The notes beneath the pieces are model-generated. The model had not been told where the DNA came from. It ran no database searches and saw nothing but the letters and a program-made list of their open reading frames with translations. Both the position numbers and the translations under genes were made by a program. From an archaeon (GTDB lineage: Archaea; Methanobacteriota; Methanobacteria; Methanobacteriales; Methanobacteriaceae), in the NCBI GenBank assembly GCA_024409145.1, contig JAKSUF010000067.1, forward strand, positions 1 to 7,612: a stretch of DNA of 7,612 nt. Direction: 5' to 3'. Positions 1-6,748 of the stretch are shown here, one piece after another (position 1 is the first letter of the stretch; each line of letters begins with the position of its first letter).

Positions 1-70
1 AAATCCCCACATAAAATTAATAATAAACTATTAATTAAATTAAAAATAGATTAATAAATAGTTAATAAAA

Positions 71-118
71 AACTATACACTAGTTTAAAATAACTAAAAA
101 AAGAACAATAAGGAGATA
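71..118 (+). promoter_or_regulatory. Probable promoter and ribosome binding site of the tautomerase gene
   Basis: A run of A residues followed by CTATACAC (about 66-80) resembles an archaeal BRE/TATA pair about 45 bases before the start codon, which would give a transcript with a leader of roughly 20 bases. The leader contains AAGGAGAT (110-117), a strong match to the archaeal Shine-Dalgarno sequence, 6 bases before ATG 124. The rest of 1-70 is AT-rich, with a 7-bp inverted repeat (AACTATT 26-32 and AATAGTT 57-63) that may be chance in such DNA. Confidence 0.4.
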
Positions 119-123
119 ATAAA

Positions 124-309
124 ATGCCTGTTATTACAATTGCTGGAAATAATGGAATTTCTGAAGAAAAAGTTAAAGAAATGGTTGCTGAAGTTACCGA
201 AGTTGTTGCAAAAGCTTATGATTTACCTGAATCTGCAATTACAATCTTAGTTCAAGGATATCCTCCTGAACATATTGGAGTTGGAGGAAAAGTATTAAGT
301 GACCGTTAA
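124..309 (+). CDS. 4-oxalocrotonate tautomerase family protein
   Basis: This is a 61-residue protein of the tautomerase superfamily, small cytosolic enzymes that use an N-terminal proline, exposed after Met removal, as catalytic base. The sequence starts Met-Pro-Val-Ile-Thr-Ile, has the family length of about 60 residues, and ends in the HIGVGG segment that corresponds to HFGIGG in the Pseudomonas enzyme. By gapless alignment from memory to that enzyme, Pro1 is kept, but the substrate-binding Arg11 and Arg39 are replaced by Ile and Thr, and Phe50 by Ile. It is therefore unlikely to use 4-oxalocrotonate itself, and its substrate is unknown. The start is fixed by AAGGAGAT just upstream and by the need for Pro directly after Met. 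Nothing in the neighbouring genes points to a pathway. Family membership is secure and the function is not. Confidence 0.88.
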   Translation: MPVITIAGNNGISEEKVKEMVAEVTEVVAKAYDLPESAITILVQGYPPEHIGVGGKVLSDR

Positions 310-313
310 GAAC

Positions 314-344
314 TATTTTATTAAAATAAATTCATAAGTTATAT
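314..344 (+). promoter_or_regulatory. Short gap with small hairpin and TATA-like element
   Basis: Between the tautomerase and the next gene are 61 bases. They contain an AT-only inverted repeat (TATTTT 314-319, AAAATA 323-328) and TTATAT at 339-344. The TATA-like site lies so close to the next start that a transcript from it would barely include the ribosome binding site, so cotranscription with the tautomerase is equally possible. Confidence 0.2.
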
Positions 345-370
345 CAAAACTTTAATTTAAGAGGAATCTT

Positions 371-1021
371 ATGGTAGATAAAGATTTAAAACTCGAAACA
401 AAATGTTACGATGCTTCTGAGTATGGTTATTTGTATGGATTAAATAAAAAAATACCCGATGAAGATTTTGAAAAAATAAAACCATATATGAGAAATTTCA
501 GAAGAATGGATTTTGTAGATGGTATTATTAAAGTAACTGGTAGACCTGAAGGATACAGATGTTTAGAAGAAGATGTTCCAAAAGTTGAAGAAATCCTTGG
601 AATAACAAATACTCTTGAAAGAAGAAATAAAATCATTGAAAATAAGTTTAAAGATCCTTTAGAAAAATCAAAATTAAAAGATCAAACTGGAGAATGGCTT
701 TTAACTCTCTTTAGAAAAGGTGGAACTAAACCTAAACAAGATTTAAGTAGATTAGTTATTCATTCGACCAAAATTTATGATCCAGCTAATAGTTTTAAAA
801 ATGGATTTGAAGATGGTTTTGGAGAATTATTTATTTATACTCCTCATGGAATGTGGTATATTATAAATAATAGTGGACCTTATGATAATCATAGTTTAAA
901 CAATGTTGAGACTAAATATGGTGGAGCTATAGGATATAGATTAATGTATGAAGACACATTAGATAGACTTATTAGAATCTACACAGAAGAAAATTTATAT
1001 ACTGGTGAAAAATTATACTAA
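371..1021 (+). CDS. Uncharacterised soluble protein, 216 residues
   Basis: I do not recognise a family for this protein. It is a complete open frame with a good ribosome binding site (AAGAGG at 359-364, 6 bases before ATG 371) and codon use like its neighbours. The product is charged and soluble, with no signal peptide, membrane segment or Cys-rich motif. The N-terminal half (about 1-115) is rich in Lys and Glu and probably helical, with arginine/aromatic patches such as RNFRRMDF near residue 42. The C-terminal half (about 125-200) has many Gly, Tyr, Phe and Asn residues (for example GFGELFIYTPHGMWYII) and looks like beta-strand alternation, with a helical tail DTLDRLIRIYTEE. It lies 61 bases after the tautomerase gene on the same strand and may be cotranscribed with it. 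A lineage-restricted methanogen protein is likely. Confidence 0.8.
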   Translation: MVDKDLKLETKCYDASEYGYLYGLNKKIPDEDFEKIKPYMRNFRRMDFVDGIIKVTGRPEGYRCLEEDVPKVEEILGITNTLERRNKIIENKFKDPLEKSKLKDQTGEWLLTLFRKGGTKPKQDLSRLVIHSTKIYDPANSFKNGFEDGFGELFIYTPHGMWYIINNSGPYDNHSLNNVETKYGGAIGYRLMYEDTLDRLIRIYTEENLYTGEKLY

Positions 1022-1041
1022 TTTTTTCATCATCTTTTTTT
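1022..1041 (+). terminator. T-rich terminator of the plus-strand genes
   Basis: Immediately after the stop codon of the uncharacterised gene there are two T tracts on the + strand (1022-1027 and 1035-1041). Archaeal transcription commonly ends at such tracts without a hairpin. The position, between convergent genes, fits. Confidence 0.5.
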
Positions 1042-1082
1042 ATTTATAATATAATTCAGATTTTTATTAAAAGTAATAAAAT

Positions 1083-1095
1083 AAAAAATAAAAAA
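1083..1095 (-). terminator. T-rich terminator after nadE
   Basis: Directly beyond the nadE stop codon, the minus strand reads two six-base T tracts (1095-1090 and 1088-1083). This is a typical archaeal oligo-T stop signal at the end of a convergent gene pair. Confidence 0.5.
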
Positions 1096-1830
1096 TTATT
1101 CAAATTTAAAACTTGGTTTTAGTTTTAGTTTAAATTGATTAGATTTGTGAAGTTCATCAATTCTATTTTTTGTTGAAATATCTTCAATTTCACCAGTACG
1201 GATATATCTATCCAACACTTCATAAGTAAATCCTAACTTATCTTCATCAGATTGATTAGAGAGTCCATCATTTGGTACTTTATTGACTAACTTATCAGGT
1301 AAATTAAGAACAGCACCTATTTTTCTAACTTCACTTACAGTTAGATTTGAAATTGGTGAAAAGTCACCAGCAGCATCACCATATCTTGTTGAATAACCTA
1401 CCCAATCTTCAGATAAGTTACAATTATTAGCAACTCTACCATTATGACTTTGAGATATTGCATATAATGTAGACATACGAATACGAGGCGGTAAATTAAT
1501 TACTGTTTGCTCTGATATTTCAATATTACTTTCTTTCATCTGATTTAATATAGCTTGATATGCATCTTGAATATTGATTATATAATGTTTAATACCTAAA
1601 AATTCAACAACTAATTTTGCATCATCTATATCTTTTTGTTCACCATTTGGCATTAAAACACCGATTACTCTTTCTTTACCAAGAGCTTCACAACAAAGAG
1701 CAGATACTACTGCACTATCTTTACCTCCAGATATACCTATAACCGCATTACAGTCCGGACCATTTTCTTTAAAAAAATTTTTAATCCATTCTACACATTG
1801 ATCTTTAATATCTTGAGCATCAAATGACAT
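1096..1830 (-). CDS. nadE: NH3-dependent NAD+ synthase
   Basis: This enzyme performs the last step of NAD biosynthesis in the cytosol: it adenylylates nicotinate adenine dinucleotide (deamido-NAD) with ATP and amidates it with ammonia. The 244-residue protein is a stand-alone synthetase domain with no glutaminase domain. Visible motifs are the N-type ATP pyrophosphatase loop SGGKDS at about 34-39, CNLSED near 137-142 (equivalent of GTGNxSE), GYSTRYGDAAGDFSP at about 145-159, and NDGLSNQSDED near 187-197 (equivalent of the PSAGLxxGQTDE segment). An in-frame TTG at 1839 would add three residues, but it lies inside AGGTTGAT (1842-1835), an evident ribosome binding site 9 bases (from AGG) before ATG 1830, so ATG is preferred. 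It lies downstream of vorA beyond a 200-base AT-rich gap with T tracts and is probably transcribed separately. Confidence 0.93.
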   Translation of the reverse strand: MSFDAQDIKDQCVEWIKNFFKENGPDCNAVIGISGGKDSAVVSALCCEALGKERVIGVLMPNGEQKDIDDAKLVVEFLGIKHYIINIQDAYQAILNQMKESNIEISEQTVINLPPRIRMSTLYAISQSHNGRVANNCNLSEDWVGYSTRYGDAAGDFSPISNLTVSEVRKIGAVLNLPDKLVNKVPNDGLSNQSDEDKLGFTYEVLDRYIRTGEIEDISTKNRIDELHKSNQFKLKLKPSFKFE

Positions 1831-1876
1831 AATAATCAACCTAAATATAAGAATTTAATAATAATGTAATAATTAA

Positions 1877-1930
1877 CTTAATTACTTAATTAATTACTTA
1901 ATTAATTAGTTAATTAATTAGTTAATTAAC
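1877..1930. repeat. 12-bp tandem repeat upstream of nadE
   Basis: Near-perfect head-to-tail copies of TTAATTAATTAS (S = C or G) occupy 1886-1897, 1898-1909 and 1910-1921. They are flanked by partial units at 1878-1885 and 1922-1930. The last base of each unit is C on the left and G on the right, so the array reads partly alike on both strands. It lies 47 bases upstream of the nadE start and could be a promoter-proximal spacer, a site for repeated protein binding, or simply slippage-prone DNA. The rest of the 1831-2034 gap holds the nadE ribosome binding site and the vorA terminator, with no gene. Confidence 0.75.
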
Positions 1931-1994
1931 GGAAATAAAAACTAAAAAACTGTTTAAAAAAATAAATAAATTAGCTATAATAATATAGATAGTT

Positions 1995-2013
1995 AAAAAA
2001 ATCAAAAAGAAAA
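1995..2013 (-). terminator. Probable T-rich terminator after vorA
   Basis: About 20 bases beyond the vorA stop, the minus strand carries three T tracts (2013-2010, 2008-2004 and 2001-1995). They are preceded by repeated AAATATTT palindromes between 2011 and 2038. This fits an archaeal oligo-T terminator and suggests that nadE is not read mainly from the vor promoter. Confidence 0.5.
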
Positions 2014-2034
2014 TATTTAAATCAAATATTTTAA

Positions 2035-3489
2035 TTAAATATTTTCTCTTAACCATTTAGCTCCAGCTTCTAAAACTTCAATGTTTATATCAATAAGTTT
2101 TGGTTTAGCAGCAAATGTATGTTTAATACCATTTCTAAATGCATCACTAGATAAAATAGGACTATCTTTTCCAAGTTCCATTAATGCACCAAGAATTGCT
2201 GTATTCATTGCTCTAGCATTACCTATTTCAGTAGCAATATCTCTTGCAGGAATAGGAATAATTTTTACACCATCTTTAACATCTAAATTATCAGCATTAT
2301 AATCTCCAGCACGAGAATCATAAAGAATAATTCCATTTTCACATACATCAATAGAATATTTTTCAAGAGATGGTTTATTCATAGCTATTAAAACATCACA
2401 TTCTTCTACAACAGGAGAACCAATAGTTTTACCTGCAATAGTTACAGAACAATTAGAAGTTCCTCCTCTTTGTTCTGGACCATAACTTGGATACCAAGAT
2501 ACTTCTTTTCCTTCACTACAAGCAGCTTCTGCAAGAGTAAGACCAGTACTAAGAACACCTTGACCACCAAATCCTACGATTTTTACTTTAAAATCATCAA
2601 AGTCTTCAGAACCTTCACTGATTTCTAAAGATCTATCTACACCAAATATTTTATCTAATGTTTCAGTAGAGAAATCACTTACATTACGTTCAACAGGATC
2701 TCTTTCTTTAGATAAATCTCTGAATCTTTTAACAGGGAATTCTTTAGCCATTTCATTAACTAAAAAGTCTTCAACACCTTCAACATCTCTTCTAATGTTA
2801 GTTGGACAAGGAGATAAAACTTCAATGAAAGAGTAACCTTTTCCTTCTTTTTGAATAGTTAAAGCTTTCTTAACAGCTATTTTAGCTTTACGAATAGAAA
2901 TAGGATTAGCTAATGAAACCCTTTCAATAAATACAGGAGCCTCTAAATTATCTAATAATTCACACATATGTAAAGGATAACCTGCATAATTAGGGTCTCT
3001 TCCATTTTGACAAGTGACAGTTTTTTCACCAACTAAAGTAGTTGGAGCCATTTGACCACCAGTCATACCATAAACAGTATTATTAACAAAGAAAACCGCA
3101 ATTTTTTCTCCACGATTTGCAGCTTGTAAAGTTTCATTTAAACCAATAGATGCTAAGTCCCCATCACCTTGGTAACTCATAACAATAGCATTATCTTCAG
3201 CTCTTGAAATACCAGTAGCTACTGCAGGAGCTCTACCGTGAGCAGTTTGAACATTACCACAATTAAAATAATAATAACCAAATACAGAACAACCAACTGG
3301 AGAAATCATAACACATCTATCTTGGATTTCAAGTTCATCCATTACTTCTCCAATTAATTTATGTAAAATACCATGTCCACAACCAGCACAGTAATGAGTA
3401 TTGTAAATATCATTACCTTTTCTTGGGAAACTGTCATATAAAGATTCTGGTTTTTTAATTACTCTTTCAGTATTTTTATTATCACTCAT
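2035..3489 (-). CDS. vorA: 2-oxoacid (2-ketoisovalerate) ferredoxin oxidoreductase, fused TPP-binding and gamma subunit
   Basis: This 484-residue cytosolic protein is the catalytic thiamine diphosphate component of a 2-oxoacid:ferredoxin oxidoreductase, fused to the gamma domain. Residues about 15-290 form the beta/TPP domain: CAGCGH at 34-39, GDGD at 108-111 and the NN pair at 136-137 match the TPP/Mg motif. Cys34, Cys37, Cys67 and Cys228 fit the four ligands of the proximal [4Fe-4S] cluster of archaeal oxidoreductases. Residues about 300-484 form the gamma domain with GFGGQG (306-311) and YGPEQRGG (336-343). The beta-gamma fusion in a three-gene C-B-A operon is the layout I recall for Methanothermobacter VOR; pyruvate and 2-oxoglutarate enzymes there have four separate subunits. 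The reaction is 2-oxoacid + CoA + oxidised ferredoxin to acyl-CoA + CO2 + reduced ferredoxin, reversible. The ATG at 3489 follows AGGGAAGTG, only 13 bases after vorB. Substrate preference is inferred. Confidence 0.85.
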   Translation of the reverse strand: MSDNKNTERVIKKPESLYDSFPRKGNDIYNTHYCAGCGHGILHKLIGEVMDELEIQDRCVMISPVGCSVFGYYYFNCGNVQTAHGRAPAVATGISRAEDNAIVMSYQGDGDLASIGLNETLQAANRGEKIAVFFVNNTVYGMTGGQMAPTTLVGEKTVTCQNGRDPNYAGYPLHMCELLDNLEAPVFIERVSLANPISIRKAKIAVKKALTIQKEGKGYSFIEVLSPCPTNIRRDVEGVEDFLVNEMAKEFPVKRFRDLSKERDPVERNVSDFSTETLDKIFGVDRSLEISEGSEDFDDFKVKIVGFGGQGVLSTGLTLAEAACSEGKEVSWYPSYGPEQRGGTSNCSVTIAGKTIGSPVVEECDVLIAMNKPSLEKYSIDVCENGIILYDSRAGDYNADNLDVKDGVKIIPIPARDIATEIGNARAMNTAILGALMELGKDSPILSSDAFRNGIKHTFAAKPKLIDINIEVLEAGAKWLRENI

Positions 3490-3502
3490 AATAACACTTC
3501 CC

Positions 3503-4669
3503 TTAATCTACCATCCTAGGATTATGACGAGCATCACTATTTACTTCATCATTATATTTTTCATCAGAAATGTAACTTGGGTCAAACTCTTTATCATCAC
3601 TTCCTAAAGAGCAACATTCATCAATACCTGCAATTTGATAAATTTTATTAAGAATATCTTTTAATTGAATTACATTTCCACCCATACGATTTACTAATGG
3701 AACATCATCTTGAGCAGATGCACTTTTAACATCTTCTCTTAATTGACCATTACTCATTTCAACAGAAACGAATTTAGCTCCGTTTTTAGATAATTCTGCA
3801 ATTCTTTCTTTAGGGAATGGGAATAAAGTAATTGGTCTAAGTAAACCTAATTTAATTCCTTTTTCTCTTGCTACATCAACAGCAGACCTAGATAATCTAC
3901 TACTAGTACCGTAAGATACAATAATAATTTCAGCATCTTCAGTCATATATTCTTCAACTTCAACTTCATTAGCTTCAATTTCATCATATTTTTCTTGAAT
4001 CTTAAAGTTGAAATCTTCTAATTGATCAAAGTCTAAGAAAATAGAAGTAACAAGATTTTCCATAGTTTCTTCATTACCTCTTACTGACCAAGAATTATCA
4101 ATTTCAGGATTAATAGCTTCTTTAGGGAATTTTAAAGGTTCAGCCATTTGTCCAAGAACAGCATCAGCTAAAACAACAACAGGGTTTCTATATTTATTAG
4201 CTAATTCAAATGCTTTAATAGTTAAATCACACATTTCTTGAACACTATTAGGTGCAAGTACAATATTTTTGTAGTTTCCATGACCTCCACCTTTAACTAT
4301 TTGATTATAGTCTCCTTGTTCAGGACCAATATTACCAAGACCCGGACCTGCTCTCATAACATCAACAATAACAGCAGGTAATTCGGCACCAGCTAAAAAT
4401 GTAAATCCTTCTTGCATTAAACTAATACCTGGCCCAGAAGATGCACTCATAACTCTATGACCAGTAGAAGCTCCACCATAAATCATATTAACAGATGCTT
4501 CTTCACTTTCAGCTTGAACAAATTTTCTTCCAACCATTGGGAAGTATTTAGAAGCTTCATGTAAAATTTCACTTGCAGGAGTAATTGGATAACCAAAGAA
4601 ACAGTCACAACCTGCATATAATGCTCCAACAATAACTGCAGTATTACCTTTTACCATTTGAACACTCAT
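3503..4669 (-). CDS. vorB: 2-oxoacid (2-ketoisovalerate) ferredoxin oxidoreductase, alpha subunit
   Basis: This is the pyrimidine-binding (alpha) subunit that pairs with VorA to form the TPP active site. The N-terminal domain (about 5-225) carries the hallmark segments GYPITP (26-31), QAESEEASVNM (52-62, including the Glu that activates thiamine), SSGPGISLM (77-85) and RAGPG (106-110) followed by IGPEQGDY. The second domain begins near residue 245 (EIIIVSYGTSSR), and the LLRPITLFPFP segment around 275-285 is typical of domain II in this family. At 388 residues it is longer than the roughly 350 I recall for Methanothermobacter VorB. The excess is an acidic, probably disordered C-terminal tail of about 40 residues. 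A very strong ribosome binding site, GAGGAGGAT, precedes ATG 4669 in the 17-base gap after vorC, so this is tight operon coupling. Confidence 0.87.
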   Translation of the reverse strand: MSVQMVKGNTAVIVGALYAGCDCFFGYPITPASEILHEASKYFPMVGRKFVQAESEEASVNMIYGGASTGHRVMSASSGPGISLMQEGFTFLAGAELPAVIVDVMRAGPGLGNIGPEQGDYNQIVKGGGHGNYKNIVLAPNSVQEMCDLTIKAFELANKYRNPVVVLADAVLGQMAEPLKFPKEAINPEIDNSWSVRGNEETMENLVTSIFLDFDQLEDFNFKIQEKYDEIEANEVEVEEYMTEDAEIIIVSYGTSSRLSRSAVDVAREKGIKLGLLRPITLFPFPKERIAELSKNGAKFVSVEMSNGQLREDVKSASAQDDVPLVNRMGGNVIQLKDILNKIYQIAGIDECCSLGSDDKEFDPSYISDEKYNDEVNSDARHNPRMVD

Positions 4670-4686
4670 TTAATTATCCTCCTCAA

Positions 4687-4926
4687 TTACAAATTTTTAT
4701 TCCTTTTAGGAATATGAACTTCAATAGCTAAAGGTTCTGGACAAGTATAATAACAGTCTCCACAACCAGTACAACCTTCACCAAGATATTCAGCATATTG
4801 ATAACCATTATCATTAATTTCATCACTTAATTTAAGACAATCTTTTTTACATGCACTTACACATCTTAAACATGCCTTACAATTATTTTTACTAATGACA
4901 GGGTATGGTTTTTGAATTTCACTCAT
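4687..4926 (-). CDS. vorC: 2[4Fe-4S] ferredoxin-type delta subunit of the 2-oxoacid oxidoreductase
   Basis: This 79-residue protein binds two [4Fe-4S] clusters and relays electrons between the VorA proximal cluster and soluble ferredoxin. Cluster motifs are C16-x2-C19-x2-C22-x3-C26 and C52-x2-C55-x2-C58-x3-C62-P. In the first motif the usual Pro after the fourth Cys is replaced by Lys, and a fifth Cys (C30) follows. It is the first gene of the vorCBA operon, and its length matches what I recall for Methanothermobacter VorC. The ATG at 4926 has only a weak ribosome binding site (GTTATGAT), unlike vorB and vorA, so its translation may be lower or otherwise controlled. The upstream 142-base gap holds a promoter and the paired hairpin repeats. 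Confidence 0.88.
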   Translation of the reverse strand: MSEIQKPYPVISKNNCKACLRCVSACKKDCLKLSDEINDNGYQYAEYLGEGCTGCGDCYYTCPEPLAIEVHIPKRNKNL

Positions 4927-4943
4927 AATATCATAACACTAAT

Positions 4944-4986
4944 AATTTATAAATTCATTAATTAATAAAATAAATCTTTATACTCT
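4944..4986 (-). promoter_or_regulatory. Candidate promoter of the vorCBA operon
   Basis: On the minus strand, an A/G-rich run followed by GTATAAAG (4986-4979) resembles a BRE/TATA element about 55 bases before the vorC start. A second option, ATTTATAAATT, lies at about 4954-4944. The first would start transcription near 4955 and give a leader of roughly 30 bases. A 14-bp direct repeat TTAATAAAATAAAT (4962-4975 and 4990-5003) overlaps this area. The choice between the two sites is not resolved by sequence alone. Confidence 0.35.
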
Positions 4987-5006
4987 TTTTTAATAAAATA
5001 AATTTA

Positions 5007-5028
5007 ATAGTCTTAAAATAGACTATAA
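5007..5028. repeat. Hairpin repeat, copy A, upstream of vorC
   Basis: ATAGTCT (5007-5013) and AGACTAT (5020-5026) form a perfect 7-bp inverted repeat with loop TAAAAT. The 22-base block 5007-5028 matches 5053-5074 at 20 of 22 positions, so this is one of two related copies, 46 bases apart. On the minus strand it is followed by T-rich DNA, so it could be a terminator for the acyl-CoA synthetase transcript. It could also be an operator upstream of the vorC promoter. Confidence 0.6.
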
Positions 5029-5047
5029 ACTTTGATAAGATTTATTT

Positions 5048-5077
5048 AAGTTATACTCTTAAAACAGACTATAACTT
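5048..5077. repeat. Hairpin repeat, copy B, overlapping the acyl-CoA synthetase stop codon
   Basis: AAGTTATACTCT (5048-5059) pairs with AGACTATAACTT (5066-5077) at 11 of 12 positions around loop TAAAAC. The right arm contains the stop codon of the acyl-CoA synthetase gene (minus-strand TAG at 5071-5069) and its last codons. It is the longer partner of copy A. The lack of a T run directly after it on the minus strand argues against a simple terminator and allows a protein-binding or RNA-processing role. Confidence 0.6.
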
Positions 5078-6748
5078 ACCTAAAGCTCTTAAATCGTTTT
5101 CACGAATTACTTTTCTTTGGATTTTACCACTAGTTGATTTAGGAAGCTCATCCACATAAACAATCATACGAGGATATTTATATGGTGCAGTAGCTTTTTT
5201 AACATGAGCTTGTATTTCTTTAGTAAGTTCTTCACTTGGTTCATAATCTTTTGTTAAAACAATAGATGCTTTAACAATTTCAACACGAGTATCATCAGGA
5301 TAAGCAGTTACTGCACATTCAAGTACAGAAGGGTGAGAAATAAGTGCAGATTCTACCTCATACGGTCCAATACGATATCCAGAACTTTTAATTACATCAT
5401 CATTTCTACCAACAAAGTGGAAGTAACCATCTTCATCACAGTATGCTTGATCACCACAATGGTATCTTCCATCATGACAAGCTTCTTTAGTTTTAACTTC
5501 ATCTTTATAATAAGATTTGAATAAACCAACAGAACGTTTATCAGAAATATTGAAAGCAATTTCTCCTTCATCACCAATATCAACAACGTTACCATCAGCA
5601 TCAACAAGATCTACATCAAAAGCAGGGCAAGGTTTACCAACAGAACCTGGATGAGATTCTAACCATTTGAAAGTAGCTAATGAAACAGTAGTTTCAGTTT
5701 GACCAAATCCTTCTTTAATTTCTAAACCAGTTAACTCTTTAAAACGATTAAATACTTCAGGCGGTAAAGTTTCACCTGCAGTAGTCATATATTTAATATT
5801 AGATAAATCAAATTGAGTTAAATCTTCTTTAATTAAGAATTTTAAGATTGTAGGTGGTGCACAGAAAGTATTAACTTTGTAATCTACAAGTTTTTGAATT
5901 AAATCTAAACCATTGAATCTAACATAATCATAAATAAAAATGGTAGTTCCAGAAATCCATTGACCATATAAATTACCCCATACTGCTTTTCCCCAACCAG
6001 TATCAGATGCAGTATGATGAATTCCATCTTCTACAACATTTTGCCAATATTTAGCAGTAGTAATATGACCAAGAGCATAATCATGAGCATGCTCAACCAT
6101 TTTAGGTTCTCCACTAGTTCCAGAGGAGAAGTAGATTAAAAAAGTATCCTCATGAGAGTTATCATCATCACCAGTTGGTCTTTCATAAACATCACTCATT
6201 TTAGCAATTTCTTCATTAAAGTTTAACCAACCTTCACGATTAACATTAGCAACAACAGATTTTTTAATATCCATACCTAAATCATCAGCACATTGAGCAA
6301 AGTCATTAAGCAAATTATCTTCATCAATAGTTACAATCATTTTAATACTTGCTTTTTCAAGACGATAAGTAATATCATGAGGTTTAAGCATATGAGTTGC
6401 AGGAATAGCTATTGCATTGATTTTATGGAGAGCAACCATACAAATCCAAAACTCAAAACGATTTTTAAGAGTAAGTAAAACAGTATCTCCTTTACCAATT
6501 CCTTGAGACTTAAAGAAGTTTGCTGCTTGATTACTTAATTTTTTCATATCTGAGAAAGTAAATTTAAATTCTTCATTATCATCACACCAGATTAAAGCTA
6601 GTTTCTCAGGATCTATTTTAGCATATTCATCCACTACATCAAAACCAAAATTAAAATTTTCTGGTACAACAAATTCGAAGTTATTAAAAAAATCTTCATA
6701 AGAGTCAAATTCGACTCGATTAACAAATCTATCAACTAATAAAGTCAT
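5069..6748 (-). CDS. AMP-forming acyl-CoA synthetase, medium/branched-chain type
   Basis: This cytosolic ANL-superfamily enzyme turns a carboxylic acid, ATP and CoA into acyl-CoA, AMP and pyrophosphate. Motifs (559-residue numbering) are the P-loop-like YFSSGTSGEPK (206-216), GFGQTET (347-353), the GD pair near 432, hinge GRNDDVIKSSGYR (447-459), and KSTSGKIQRK (537-546) with catalytic Lys542. The segments DTGWGKAVWG and LYGQWISG and the GQTET motif resemble medium-chain (ACSM-like) synthetases and the Methanosarcina acetivorans enzyme that prefers 2-methylbutyrate and propionate, more than classical acetyl-CoA synthetase, which is about 100 residues longer. The frame could start at TTG 6760, but that TTG abuts GGATGAT, a ribosome binding site ending 3 bases before ATG 6748, so ATG is chosen. 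Next to vorCBA and an XRE-cupin gene, a role in branched- or short-chain acid uptake is inferred; the exact substrate is unknown. Confidence 0.9.
   Translation of the reverse strand: MTLLVDRFVNRVEFDSYEDFFNNFEFVVPENFNFGFDVVDEYAKIDPEKLALIWCDDNEEFKFTFSDMKKLSNQAANFFKSQGIGKGDTVLLTLKNRFEFWICMVALHKINAIAIPATHMLKPHDITYRLEKASIKMIVTIDEDNLLNDFAQCADDLGMDIKKSVVANVNREGWLNFNEEIAKMSDVYERPTGDDDNSHEDTFLIYFSSGTSGEPKMVEHAHDYALGHITTAKYWQNVVEDGIHHTASDTGWGKAVWGNLYGQWISGTTIFIYDYVRFNGLDLIQKLVDYKVNTFCAPPTILKFLIKEDLTQFDLSNIKYMTTAGETLPPEVFNRFKELTGLEIKEGFGQTETTVSLATFKWLESHPGSVGKPCPAFDVDLVDADGNVVDIGDEGEIAFNISDKRSVGLFKSYYKDEVKTKEACHDGRYHCGDQAYCDEDGYFHFVGRNDDVIKSSGYRIGPYEVESALISHPSVLECAVTAYPDDTRVEIVKASIVLTKDYEPSEELTKEIQAHVKKATAPYKYPRMIVYVDELPKSTSGKIQRKVIRENDLRALGKL

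Noticed and set aside
1..123. AACTATT/AATAGTT inverted repeat as an operator
   Set aside because: The 7-bp arms, with one G/C pair and a 24-base spacer, are easily produced by chance in DNA this rich in A and T.
427..636. Open frame of 69 codons on the minus strand
   Set aside because: It lies wholly inside the uncharacterised plus-strand gene, has no ribosome binding site, and its hydrophobic Ile/Phe/Ser-rich translation is typical of antisense reading of AT-rich coding DNA.
2081..2302. Open frame of 73 codons on the plus strand that looks membrane-like
   Set aside because: It is antisense to the conserved gamma domain of vorA; the apparent hydrophobicity is an artefact of reading the complement.
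2035..4926. Operon as a 2-oxoglutarate (kor) or pyruvate (por) oxidoreductase
   Set aside because: The motifs are shared, but the fused beta-gamma subunit and C-B-A three-gene order fit VOR, whereas the methanogen KOR and POR that I recall have four separate subunits. Not fully excluded without a tree.
5333..5607. Short frames on both strands within the acyl-CoA synthetase gene
   Set aside because: They overlap the conserved C-terminal motifs of the synthetase, and their Met/Leu/Ile-rich translations have no ribosome binding site.
6293..6478. Open frame of 61 codons on the plus strand
   Set aside because: It is antisense to the synthetase N-terminal domain and has no supporting start signal or recognisable motif.
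5069..6748. Classical acetyl-CoA synthetase (acsA)
   Set aside because: The protein is about 100 residues shorter than acetyl-CoA synthetases, and its segments YFSSGTSGEPK and GFGQTET with DTGWGKAVWG are of the medium-chain type; acetate use is not excluded.
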